Shown here piece after piece: positions 1 through 9,682 of a stretch of 64,000 nucleotides of DNA; positions within the stretch are counted from its first letter, which is position 1, and every line of letters begins with the position of its first letter. A program made the translations under genes and the position numbers. Location of the stretch: positions 248,001 to 312,000 of the forward strand of contig CAJQUN010000040.1 of NCBI GenBank assembly GCA_907163345.1, in the 5' to 3' direction. The DNA is from Haberlea rhodopensis. Taxonomy: Eukaryota > Streptophyta > Magnoliopsida > Lamiales > Gesneriaceae. A model generated the notes under the pieces. It worked only from the letters and a program-made list of their open reading frames with translations. It had not been told where the DNA came from and did not search any database.

Positions 1-453
1 TTGTGGGCATATCGAACAACTCCTCGGGTATCTACAGGGGAAACTCCGTATAGTCTAGTATACGGTTCGGAGGCCCTCATTCCAGCAGAAATTGGGATTG
101 AGTCTCTCCGCGTACAATGTTATGATCCAGAGCAGAACGAGGTTAAGAGAATGCAAGAGTTGGATGAGATTGATCAGCTAAGAGAACAGGCTGTAACAAG
201 AACAGAGCTATATAAAGTAAGGATTACCAACGCCTATAACCAAAGGGTTCGATCAAGAACATTTCAAGTTGGTGATTTAGTGTTACGAAGAACAAATCCT
301 GCTGGGGAGGTGAAAAAGTTGGCACCCAAATGGGAAGGTCCTTACAAAATTAAGGAAGTCATCGGAAGAGGAGCATACAGGCTGGAAGATCATGAAGGTC
401 GGAAATTGGTAAGACCTTGGAACATTCATAACCTGAAGAAGTATTTTGTGTAA
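1..453 (+). CDS. Integrase C-terminal part of Tat-type pol (5' truncated by window edge)
   Basis: The frame is open from base 1 and stops at 451-453, giving 150 residues. Residues 1-35 (WAYRTTPRVSTGETPYSLVYG) are the end of the integrase catalytic core as seen in plant Ty3/gypsy integrases. Residues 90-150 are the C-terminal module, recognisable from GDLVLRR, APKWEGPYKI and a final RPWNIHNLKKYF, which is typical of Tat polyproteins. No chromodomain follows, as expected for a non-chromovirus. In an active element this protein would insert the cDNA copy into the genome. No stop or frameshift is visible in this portion. The upstream catalytic Asp residues are outside the window, so integrity cannot be judged. 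Confidence 0.88.
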   Translation: MWAYRTTPRVSTGETPYSLVYGSEALIPAEIGIESLRVQCYDPEQNEVKRMQELDEIDQLREQAVTRTELYKVRITNAYNQRVRSRTFQVGDLVLRRTNPAGEVKKLAPKWEGPYKIKEVIGRGAYRLEDHEGRKLVRPWNIHNLKKYFV

Positions 454-537
454 TCTTTCTTTTTTTTATTGTTTTATGAATTCAGTAGTAATAAAATGAA
501 AGTATTTGATTCATCGAGTTTGTTCGGAATTTTAGTT

Positions 538-757
538 GTTTACTCGTGGGATCGGGATGTTTGGTCCACGTTTAAACATTACATTATCATCGGTTTACTC
601 GTGGGATCGGGATGTTTGGTCCACGTTTAAACATTACATTATCATCGGTTTACTCGTGGGATCGGGATGTTTGGTCCACGTTTAAACATTACATTAACAT
701 CGGTTTACTCGTGGGATCGGGATGTTTGGTCCACGTTTAAACATTACATTAACATCG
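538..757 (+). repeat. Four tandem 55-bp units in the Tat 3' untranslated region
   Basis: Copies of a 55-bp unit begin at 538, 593, 648 and 703. Each starts GTTTACTCGTGGGATCGG and ends with an ACATTA(A/T)CATCG tail. The first ~37 bp are shared with the 96-bp units that follow, so the two arrays share a core and differ in the tail. They lie between the integrase stop and the antisense gene. Confidence 0.93.
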
Positions 758-1608
758 GTTTACTCGTGGGATCGAGATGTTTGGTCCACGTTTTAAACTT
801 AAAATTGCCTAAGTGTTTGTGCTCGGGGTAGCGAGCTGTTCGGAATTTTAGTTGTTTACTCGTGGGATCGAGATGTTTGGTCCACGTTTTAAACCTAAAA
901 TTGCCTAAGTGTTTGTGCTCGGGGTAGCGAGCTGTTCGGAATTTTAGTTGTTTACTCGTGGATCGGGATGTTTGGTCCACGTTTTAAACCTAAAATTGCC
1001 TAAGTGTTTGTGCTCGGGGTAGCGAGCTGTTCGGAATTTTAGTTGTTTACTCGTGGGATCGGGATGTTTGGTCCACGTTTTAAACCTAAAATTGCCTAAG
1101 TGTTTGTGCTCGGGGTAGCGAGCTGTTCGGAATTTTAGTTGTTTACTCGTGGGATCGGGATGTTTGGTCCACGTTTAAACCTAAAAGTGCCTAAGTGTTT
1201 GTGCTCGGGGTAGCGAGCTGTTCAGAATTTTAGTTGTTTACTCGTGGGATCGGGATGTTTGGTCCACGTTTTAAACCTAAAATTGCCTAAGTGTTTGTGC
1301 TCGGGGTAGCGAGCTGTTCGGAATTTTAGTTGTTTACTCGTGGGATCGGGATGTTTGGTCCACGTTTTAAACCTAAAATTGCCTAAGTGTTTATGCTCGG
1401 GGTAGCGAGCTGTTCGGAATTTTAGTTGTTTACTCGTGGGATCGGGATGTTTGGTCCACGTTTTAAACCTAAAATTGCCTAAGTGTTTGTGCTCGGGGTA
1501 GCGAGCTGTTCGGAATTTAGTTGTTTACTCGTGGGATCGGGATGTTTGGTCCACGTTTTAAACCTAAAATTGTCTAAGTGTTTGCGCTCGGGGGTAGCGA
1601 GTTTGTTC
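758..1608 (+). repeat. Nine tandem ~96-bp units in the Tat 3' untranslated region
   Basis: Units begin at 758, 854, 950, 1045, 1141, 1236, 1332, 1428 and 1523, a period of 95-96 bp. Each has the core GTTTACTCGTGGGATCGG followed by TTGCCTAAGTGTTTGTGCTC and GGGGTAGCGAGCTGTTCGG. Units differ by single substitutions and one-base indels, so the array looks recent. Short open frames across it are by-products of the repeats. Hypervariable tandem repeats in this position of Tat/Ogre elements are known seeds of satellite DNA. Confidence 0.93.
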
Positions 1609-1675
1609 CAAGATACAAGCAAATGATTTCATTAATAAAAAAGAAAGAAATACAATAAAAGATAAAAGCTCTATC

Positions 1676-3742
1676 CTATGGCTGGAATAATTCCTCAGGG
1701 AGGCTCTCCAGAGCAGCATTAACATCAAGGAAATCTTTGGAAGCTCCTTCGGGCGGATATCCCTGAGATCCAAATTGATTGACACATGCTTCAAAGCCAT
1801 GATCAAAGAACTTGTAAGCACGGTCAGCCACCATGCTGCTATACTCTGGAGACTTCAAAAAGTCTGCTTTCTTCGAAAGCCATAGTTCTTCCGCACGAGC
1901 AGCTGTGGAAGATTTCTCCTGAGCCAGCTGCTCGGAGACAGCTTGATGTTGCTCAGCCAGGGCTTTATACTGCTCTGACAAAGAAGAGTTAGCATCTTCC
2001 AGAGCAGCAAACTTTGTCCGCTCCTCTGCCAGGACCTGCTCTGCCTTGTCCCGAGCCGATACCAGGGCCGAGTGCCGCTCCTCTAAAAGGCTCACCGTTT
2101 TCTTCAACTCCTCACCCATACCCTCTAACTGCCGGATGCGCTTCTGATTTTGCCCATCAGCCAATCGAATTGAATGAAAACGAGTGAGAAGTTCACCCGC
2201 CATCATGTGGGCCTGCATCAGATCATATATAAAATTAAAATAACAAATGAAGGTATTGAAAGAAGACAAACGGAACAAATTAATGGGCATAAACATTTAC
2301 CTGGGTAAAGGAGGAGGAGAAGTCGTTCACCAAGTTGCTGAAGGCCAGCTCCCCGAGGTATTTTCGATCAGCAGGGTTGGGGGTATAGCACAGCATGGAA
2401 TGGGAGGCTTTGGGATCGGGTTTTTTCAGTAGTGGAACAGTAGGGGAGTACGTCCACGAAGGGATATGGTATCTCGAAGAAGGTCGAGATACACCGAGAG
2501 CGGGTTGAGAAGAGGCTCGAGGTTCGGAAGGGATGAGGGAAGAAGAAGTTTTTTTAGTAGGGGGTGCTTGGGGCGAGGAACTTGGACCTTCGGGAGTAGT
2601 CTTCCTCTTGCGATGAAGAGCATGAGTCTTCTCAGGTGAAGCCTTCTCCTCAGAAGGAGTCAAAATCTCAATAGAAGGGGGAGGTGCAGGAATAGCAGCA
2701 GCCCTAGAAGTTTGGCCCTTTTGGCTCTTCTCCCTTAGCTTCTCAGCTATCATTGCCTTCATCATTTTTGTTTCTGAAAAGAGCAGAGAAATATTAGTCC
2801 GAACATGATAAGTTAAAAGTAAAACGAAGAAGATTACTTGGAAAGCACTCACCGAGGGACATTTTCAAGGATACACCCTTGGGGCTCAATTGGAACAAGT
2901 ATAGCAGTCCGTCGTCAATCAGCTCCATCAAATTATAACACTGATCGCCAAGTGCACGACGAACCGACAAATACGGTTCCTCCTCAAGGTGACCCTTGAT
3001 TGATTTCCCCCTCGGGAGACTTTCCCTCCACTCCATAGGGCAATCCCAAGGCTGGAGGGGACGAGCAAAGAAGTAAGAGTTTTTCCAATTTTTTATAGAC
3101 GAGGGGTATTTTTTGAGGAAGCCAACCCCTGTCCTTGAGGAAAAGTAAAAAAAACCCGATCTCTTTCTTGTTCAGTTGGAAGAAACAATGAAAAAGCTCG
3201 GGAGTAGGGGTAAAACCCAGATAAGAAAGAACTATGAAGAAGCTTGCTAATAACCTATAGCTATTGGGAAATAATTGACTAAGGGAAACGCAAAAGTAGG
3301 AGGCCACTTCAATAAAGAAAGAAGGGACGGGAAAACGGAGCCCTCCTCGGAGTTGGTCTATATAGAAAGGAAAATACCCCTTAGGGGGTAAGTGGGGACG
3401 AGATCCAGAAGGGGGAGCAATAATAGAAGTCCCCTCGGAAATCCCCCATTTAGTTCGGATATTGATAAGTTGCTGAGGCAATTTAACCTCAGACTCGAAT
3501 ATCTCGAACCAAGGAACCCTGGCTTTAACCAAATCTCGCTCCGTAGCACGTTTCTGCTCTTGTTTATGAGCAGCCGACGCAGCAGAAGAGCTTAGGGTTT
3601 TGTCACTATCGAAAGAGGAAGAGGCTTGAGGAGAAGGGCTAAGAGCATCTCCTTCGGTAAACCTATCTATAGCTTGCAATGAAGAATCAGCTGAGGAAGA
3701 AACCATACTTAAGTGATTAAAAGAAGGGAACTGGTGAGACAA
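1676..3742 (-). CDS. Spliced antisense gene of Tat element (Transposase_28-like N-terminus, coiled-coil C-terminus)
   Basis: The gene lies opposite to the retrotransposon. Exons read 3742-2853, 2773-2301 and 2212-1676. Introns of 79 bp (donor GTGAGT, acceptor TTTTCAG) and 88 bp (donor GTAAAT, acceptor GATGCAG) are in consistent phases (1, then 0). Exon 1 has the 'putative gypsy type transposon' (Transposase_28, PF04195) pattern, seen as YFPFYIDQLRGGLRFPVPSF followed by a KNWKNSYFFARP-type segment. The middle is a Ser/Pro-rich linker. The last exon is a long Glu/Ala/Gln-rich coiled coil (roughly 2130-1900) and ends ...LPEELFQP before a stop. An eight-A homopolymer at 3147-3154 shifts exon 1 by one base, so the copy is either broken there or carries a sequencing error. 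Without the shift it would be about 632 residues. Function is unknown; Grande 'gene 23' is the likely analogue. Confidence 0.72.
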
Positions 3743-4046
3743 GTTGTTCGACCGTCTGGTGCTAGCTCGGAAGCAAAATGCAGTAAAGTAAAAACAAATG
3801 AAGAAAATGGAGGGGTATTTATAGCGGGGACCATGTGAACAGTCATTTAATCCTTACCGTCCAAAAATAAGGGAATGGACGGTTATAAAGCAGCCTCGGG
3901 AAACGAAACGTCGCGCGGCATTTAAAATATCTTTTAAATATTTGGGCGGGAAAAAAGGGCGGCAAAAATATCCCGAGCAGGTCAAGTTTGGGATTTTACC
4001 CGAAGACAATAAACAAGACTTCAAAGGTCTCGTCTTGCTTTACTTT

Positions 4047-4058
4047 AGGGGGGTGAGG
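4047..4058 (+). promoter_or_regulatory. Polypurine tract of the Tat element
   Basis: A purine run, AGGGGGGTGAGG, lies directly against the TG that opens the 3' LTR. In LTR retrotransposons this tract primes plus-strand DNA synthesis. Confidence 0.85.
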
Positions 4059-4678
4059 TGATGTCATATGACATATTGACCTCCTCGGGTAAAATCCCTC
4101 AAGGGCCGAACAAAGACATATACGAACATAGTGCACCGAACGGAAAGCACCGAGCAGGGTTTTACCGAGCAGCTGTAACCCTCCTCGGTTTTCTGGTCAA
4201 AGATTAGCGGAAGACCCGGGAATAACTAACAAATTAACCGGCGTGAATGAACGTGCAATAATGGGGCGCGGATTTCTCGGACGTGTTGGGCTCCAGTTAA
4301 GCCACGATCAGAGGACATCGTGTTCCGGATCTCCCGCGAGTCAATCACTAGGAATAGTCCTATAAATATCCGCGGATGTCATCACAGAAGGGGTTGGATT
4401 TTTCTGGGCAAAAAGACTCCGAAGAGAGCAAACTTGAGTTTGTTCGGTCTTTTTTATAATTTCTATAACAGTAGTCGTGTAAGTCATTGAATAATTTTTT
4501 CTTGTGTCCAGATCATCTTGTAAATCATCAATATTTATAGTTGAGCTTTATACTGGACAAAGGTCCCGTGGTTTTTCTCTCAATTCGAGGGTTTTCCACG
4601 TAAAAAATATTGGTGTATTCCTTTTATTTTTCGTAAACATCTAATTCTACCAAACACGTAAAATAACGGATCACATCA
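4059..4678 (+). repeat. 3' LTR of the Tat element
   Basis: 620 bp, starting TGATGTCATATGAC and ending GGATCACATCA. It shares start, end and many internal blocks with the LTR at 60375-61037, including the CCACGTAAAAA block near the 3' side. A TATA-like TCCTATAAATATC lies near 4358. The LTR is followed by unrelated AT-rich DNA. Confidence 0.88.
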
Positions 4679-5488
4679 TATATAATTGTTGGAAATTTTT
4701 TGAAATAAATTAAAAAAAGAGACGCGACGAGGCAGTAAGTTTCCATTTGTTGGAAATAAGGCGTGATCGATCGCGTTCTGCGTCTTTTGGCAGAATGATA
4801 TGTCCATTCATGTTCGGGTGTAATTTTTCGTGATATGGTGTCTTTTTGGACATTTCTTGGTATACTATAAATGTAACATCTCTCTTTTGATTTAAACATT
4901 GAATTTCGAAATTCACGCCACATTTGAGATCAAAATTTGAGCATTTTGTGCATCTTCATATTTGTTCTTGTTGAATGGTTTTAAATCTTTGTGGCTTAAG
5001 GATTTGTGCTTTGGTGTGCTTCTATCATAAATCATAGTCGTTGTATCTTAGGAAACGAATTGCCAAATGAGTTGTTAGCACCATAGCCCGACAATATTGT
5101 CTTAAGGACGAAAATCTCTCTTCGACATCCTTACTATAAAGTCGTCGTTCTTTGTTTGGAATTGGCCATAGATACACATCGAGAAAATAATTAACTACAT
5201 ATAAAAACTTTCTAAATGAAGCAAAAGAGAGGCTAAAAGTTTGCGAGGAGCAGGCACTATATGATTGATTGTATATTTCCTTGGTGAAAATAACTCTCGC
5301 TTTCATTAATTTATTTTTCCCACTTTTTTCAGAACTCCGCCAACCTCATCCATATAACCCTTTGCTTATATTATATATAATAACACTTGGGTTCTTCATA
5401 ACAGTGCAACTGCTCAACCAATTCCAGTTCCCAAAAAAAAAATAAGAACAAGAAAAGAAGCAAAGAAAAGTTATCTTTGATACAAAAA
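4679..5488. other. AT-rich flank and probable promoter region of the ASG1-like pseudogene
   Basis: No gene is visible. A GTGATCGATCGCG block sits near 4762. TATATTATATATAATAA near 5369-5385 could be the TATA region of the pseudogene whose ATG is at 5489, with a purine-rich leader (AAGAACAAGAAAAGAAGC) just upstream of that ATG. Confidence 0.5.
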
Positions 5489-8445
5489 ATGGGTGAGAGC
5501 AATGGAATTATGTTTGGAAGTAACAAGGAAGAAGAGTATGGAGGAAATCTTCAGAGCAATCACTATTCACCTGAGTTTATGAATCTACAGGTTCTTTTTC
5601 ATTAGTATTTTTATATGTAGATACTTGAAGAAAGTTACGAATGAATCTTGAAAACCATTTTTTGCTTTAGAATGGAGATCTCTTCACGTGGGCAAAGCAC
5701 ATTTATGTGTTTTGGACTTTGTGCATGGCTGATATTCTTTGGTGGGCATGGCACCAAATTTTTTTTATTTGAAGAGAAAATTTTCATAATCGAATTCTGG
5801 TACTCAAAATGACAGAATTGTGAACTTGTTAGTTGTTACGTTGTTCGTAAGCGAAATCAATACGACGAGCACTATGGATGCTCGGACCCAATGTAATACA
5901 AGATTAGTAATATGTGCATTTATCTTTATGAAGTACTCTAATAAAATCTTGAACTTTTACAGTTTTTTTTTTTTTTTTTTGTGTTTTTTCAATATAGAAA
6001 GAAGGGTATGAGAGTGGTTCACAGTTGAGTCCACTTGGATTGAAACTAAGGAAATCAAAATCTTTACTAGATTTAGTGCATGAAATGTTTGGGAAGAAGC
6101 AAGAAGAGTTGTCCACACATGAAAATCATCAGAACTCTAACCGTAACAAGCCGAAAACTGAAACTAAGGATTTGGGATACCGGAAGGCTTCAAATTTTCA
6201 AGCATCTTTGATAATGATTGGATCTTGGAAGGTACCATTATCCCTTTTTTTATTCAAGAAATTACAATTTCTTCTTATTTATGAATTGGTAATTTATTCA
6301 CAAATCTAATGATACATAAAATGTGGACATGCAGAAGCTCAGTATGCGTGCAGGAGACTTGACAAGCCAAGATTTACTATGCCAAACGTAAAATTGTTTG
6401 GGAGACTTTAGAAGGAACATTGAAGAGCAAGATGGAGGTAGAATGGTCTGAAATTACAGCCATCAGGACCTCTACGCTTGATAATAGCTATGGGATTTTG
6501 GAGATTGAGGTAAAAATCAACTTATTTCTACATAATAACTAACAACAATGTTTTGTAATATGAATTTATATGATCTCTTTGTTGATTATATAATAAGAGT
6601 AATAGATAATATATTTGAATAGGATTTACACAATTTATGTATCAAAAATAATTAATTTTATCTAGTATTTAGTATATAGTATAGTGACCCCTTTGATGAC
6701 ATATCTGTCACGTCTTGGGATCAAGTCCGAGCAAGCACGACAATAGGCTCATATAGTAACTAATTTGTATCCGTACCCACTCTACGTAAATGGTTAACAT
6801 AAATTGCTACATGAGACCATTCTAATATCTTATAAACAATTTTAAACTTTATCTTTCTACCCATGTGGGCCAAGAGTATTACAATCACAACTCCTTCAGA
6901 ACACGACTTTCTCGTTGCAGCCTAATCCATCGATCCACCAGCTCCGGGAATCTAGAGATAACTCCAGTGTGTGTAACACTTTGCCTCGTAGGTTCAATAG
7001 GTGACTCACACGCACATGACACTTTACCCTGCATATCACTTATCTCCCAGTGTTTCCTGCTGGTGACCGGCTCTGATACCATTCTGTCACATCTTAGGCC
7101 CAAGCCCACGTAAGCATAACTACACAATGAGCTCCTGTAGCAACTGTTTCGTATCTATCATTACTCTAGAAAATGATTAACTCAAGTTGCTATATGAGTC
7201 CATTCCAATTCTGTATAAACCATTTTAAACTTTCAATTTTTACCTACGTGGGACAAATTTTACAGTATCAAAGAGATCATATGCTATTGAGGTGTTTATG
7301 CGTAATAGTCTAATAGACAGTATATATAACTTGATATGGAGCAAACGATAATAAACATGGTTCAATCATACAAAGATTTACGAACAAAAAATAAATTTCT
7401 CAATGGGATATTGTGTGTAGTTGGGTCATCCGCCTTCGTTCTATCGAGAAACTAGTCCTCAGCCAAAGAGGCATACACTTTGGCATCAGATATCTGATTT
7501 CACAGGAGGTCAAGCTTCCTCTTACAGGTATTCCATGATTACTTCACCATTTAATCTCGTTATTTAGATATCTATATTTTTCGTATCTGTTCGTCCCTCT
7601 GCAGGAGGCATTCGGTGATCTTCCCTCCCGGAATCCTCGATAAACACTACGAGAATCTTTTGCAATACAGTCCATCATTCTTTGCTTTAAGTCTGAAACC
7701 ATTCCCAAGTTGTAGAAGTCCTTAGTCAACTCCTTACTTCGACCCACCTGCACAACAAAACTTGGGTTCTTTGAGTTGCAATGGATATGAATCTCAATTT
7801 TACCCACATAAAAACTACCCAGGAACAACAAAAGAAGTTTTTCTGAGTTCAAATCAAAATTCAACAGTATCAGGTATTGATCGTATCGGTAACTTTCAAA
7901 GTTCTGATATCCGAACTTTGCTCTAACACATCAAATGTTTGGTTACAGATATGAATCAGACTTACTATCTACCTGTTACTCATAATCCGACAACTTGGAA
8001 TCAAGGGCCAGAAGTTTATATGGTAAACGGAAGCATTCAAGGGCAATCAGATATGAATTTAAAGGCACAAGGCAACAAGACTTTTACTTCTCAAAATTAC
8101 AACTCAAACACGAGGGAGTTGGTTCATAATGAGAACAATTTTCCAGGGTATCCTCAAAATTATCAAGTGGAGTCGTTGCATTCTTCACATGGTCTGTTAG
8201 ATGCAAGTTTAAATAGCAGCAATTGGATGGACCTAGAAATGAAGTACCAAATTAAGGATAATGATCAAGTTATGCAGAATGCAGATGGAAATAATGCCAT
8301 TTCGGGCTATGTTTGCCTAGATAGTATGAGAGAGTGGGTGGCACCTCAAGATTCTAATGGGCGAAATGTGATAGCCACAATGGAGAATTACTGCACACAT
8401 CCATTCGATTCAGCTAATGGCGATTTTTTGGATTCTGTATTCTGA
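5489..8445 (+). pseudogene. ASG1-like (At2g24100/At4g30780 family) pseudogene
   Basis: Five exons are readable: 5489-5590, 5998-6231, 6335-6509, 7421-7527 and 7605-8445, all with GT-AG borders. Family landmarks as I recall them are GLKLRKSKSLLDLV, KASNFQASLIMIGSW, YYAKRKIVWETLEG, SKMEVEWSEI, RETSPQPKRHTLW, DFTGGQAS and LDKHYENLLQ. ASG1 (ALTERED SEED GERMINATION 1) proteins are plant-specific with no solid molecular function. This copy is broken in three places. Exon 3 is 175 bp between two phase-0 junctions, because of one extra A at about 6365. In-frame stops lie at 7723-7725 (TAG) and 7924-7926 (TAA). Downstream of these the same frame is open to 8445, so decay looks moderate. Intron 3 contains a TRIM. 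Alternative splicing could skip part of exon 5 but cannot repair exon 3. Confidence 0.75.
6706..7264 (-). mobile_element. TRIM (terminal-repeat retrotransposon in miniature) in intron 3 of the pseudogene
   Basis: Two direct repeats of 178 and 180 bp (6706-6883 and 7085-7264) both start TGTCAC(G/A)TCTT and end in TTACA. They enclose a 201-bp internal region without coding capacity. The reverse complement of the initiator-methionine tRNA primer binding site (PBS), GGCTCTGATACCA, lies at 7069-7081, three bases from the right repeat. The element therefore reads on the minus strand with its 5' LTR at the right. The flanks ATATC (6701-6705) and GTATC (7265-7269) form a 4-of-5 matching TSD. Size, PBS and lack of genes fit the TRIM class; the family is not recognised. 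The two LTRs have clearly diverged, so the insertion is old. Confidence 0.86.
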
Positions 8446-9094
8446 TCAAGTTACGAATGTTAGTATGAGAATAGGATATTAATAGGCCAAGTGTGAATAT
8501 ATATTATGTATCGCTAACCCTTTCCCAAATCGGGTTTTTGTTTCGTTGTCCATTTCAAGATAGGATGAGCTAGCTCGTTTCTTTTAGTGCAAATGTAATG
8601 CTGCTCATATTGTATGGGGATAAGCTAAAGATTCTAATTGTTTACGTTCTGAACTTGTTGAAGTAAAAGGAACTTTATGAAGTTCTTTCAATAACTATTT
8701 GTTATTGCAAATATTTGAAAAATGTCTTACCAGATCAATTTTGAAGTCTCAAGTCATTTAATTTTCAACAAAGTACAGCTTCACTTAACAAGTAATCGAG
8801 CATCATATGCTTGAACAAGTCGAGATGTCGTGCAGAATTCTGGTATCACTAAAATTCAAAGTGCTGAAAAATCGATCTTGGCAGCAAAAGATGATTGCAG
8901 CATAGATTATCACAAAAAGCTAAATGTTAGCTGTACTACTATGGGAAAACTGCAGTTAACAACGGCAGATTCTGTCGTTAACTTGACTTGGCGGCGGAAT
9001 TCGACTGGTTATCAAATTCTTGGCCACTGAAAAATTTACAACGGATTTTATTTAGCCCTTTGTTAAATAGCGACGGAATTTCCGAAGCAATAGG
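8446..9094. other. Intergenic region, no gene seen
   Basis: This is the 3' flank of the pseudogene and then unannotated sequence. A 66-codon open frame at 8830-9030 resembles nothing I know. GCGACGGAATT-type motifs near 8990 and 9070 recall CACTA-type subterminal repeats, but no element ends were found. ATAGG at 9090-9094 is the left TSD of the next element. Confidence 0.5.
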
Positions 9095-9535
9095 TGTTTA
9101 AACACATAGATTCTTCATCCGAGAATAAGATTAGCAATGATAAAGTGTACAAGCGTTTCACACATGGGAAACACAGCAACAAAGATTGAGATAAAGATCC
9201 TTTAAGAAGATTTTGATTTGGTTTATCTATTATGATTTGGTTTATTTATTAGGATTTGGTTTCGTTTATAATTCTAGGATTTGGTTTTAAGTTTATCTTT
9301 TGGAATTTCTGGTTTGTATAAATACTAGTTGATTCATGAATGATATTAAGCTTTGAGTTTTAAGATCTATCCGAAGGTTACTGCCTTCGTGCCCTCAATC
9401 AACAACACTCTTGACCATTCTTCTTTCCAAACACAAGTGACATTCATAATAGGGAAGACAATTCGAACCACAGAATACATTCGCAAATCTATCAATCCCC
9501 CCATTGTCACATAACTCAATCCTGCAGTCGTAACA
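9095..9535 (+). repeat. 5' LTR of the Reina-type element
   Basis: It starts TGTTTAAACACATAG and ends TCGTAACA. Compared with the 3' LTR it lacks CAGTAACCATAC-type sequence near 9462 and carries several point differences. GTATAAATACTAG near 9316 is a likely TATA box. Confidence 0.9.
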
Positions 9536-9537
9536 AA

Positions 9538-9555
9538 TGGCACCAGAGACAGGAG
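9538..9555 (+). promoter_or_regulatory. Primer binding site of the Reina-type element
   Basis: TGGCACCAGAGACAGG begins two bases after the 5' LTR. The position and the leading TGG fit a tRNA 3' end complement. The exact tRNA was not determined. Confidence 0.75.
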
Positions 9556-9590
9556 TTATGTCGGACATACAAGCACTCCAACGTCAATTT

Positions 9591-9662
9591 TCTGACTCTT
9601 GACCATTCTTCTTTCCAAACACACTTGACATTCATACAGTAACCATAGGGAAGACAATTCAA
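9591..9662 (+). repeat. LTR fragment repeated inside the 5' untranslated region
   Basis: About 70 bp repeats the LTR stretch CTCTTGACCATTCTTCTTTC to GGGAAGACAATTC. This copy contains ACAGTAACCATA, which the adjacent 5' LTR lacks but the 3' LTR has at about 12369. It therefore resembles the 3' LTR more than the LTR beside it. Confidence 0.8.
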
Positions 9663-9682
9663 ACCAAGGGAGCCCTCTCACA

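Larger units (their letters stand above)
1..4678 (+). mobile_element. Tat-lineage Ty3/gypsy retrotransposon, 3' half
   Basis: The element enters from the left edge, so its 5' LTR, gag, protease, reverse transcriptase and most of integrase lie outside the window. What remains, in order, is the integrase C-terminus, a tandem-repeat block, a spliced antisense gene, a polypurine tract and a 3' LTR starting TGATGTCATATGAC and ending in CACATCA. This order (pol, repetitive untranslated region, antisense gene, LTR) is known for Tat elements such as Grande and RIRE2. The LTR belongs to the same family as the 5' LTR at 60375-61037, but the two insertions are separate. A TSD cannot be checked because the left end is missing. 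Confidence 0.88.

Noticed and set aside
744..980. 78-codon minus-strand open frame
   Set aside because: It is the 96-bp repeat translated twice (repeated SKQLKFRTARYPEHKH), not a gene.
538..1608. Regular repeats resembling a CRISPR array
   Set aside because: Units are contiguous with no unique spacers, lie in a plant retrotransposon, and vary by point changes as a tandem satellite does.
8980..9094. CACTA transposon end (GCGACGGAATT motifs)
   Set aside because: No CACTA terminus or 3-bp TSD seen on either side.
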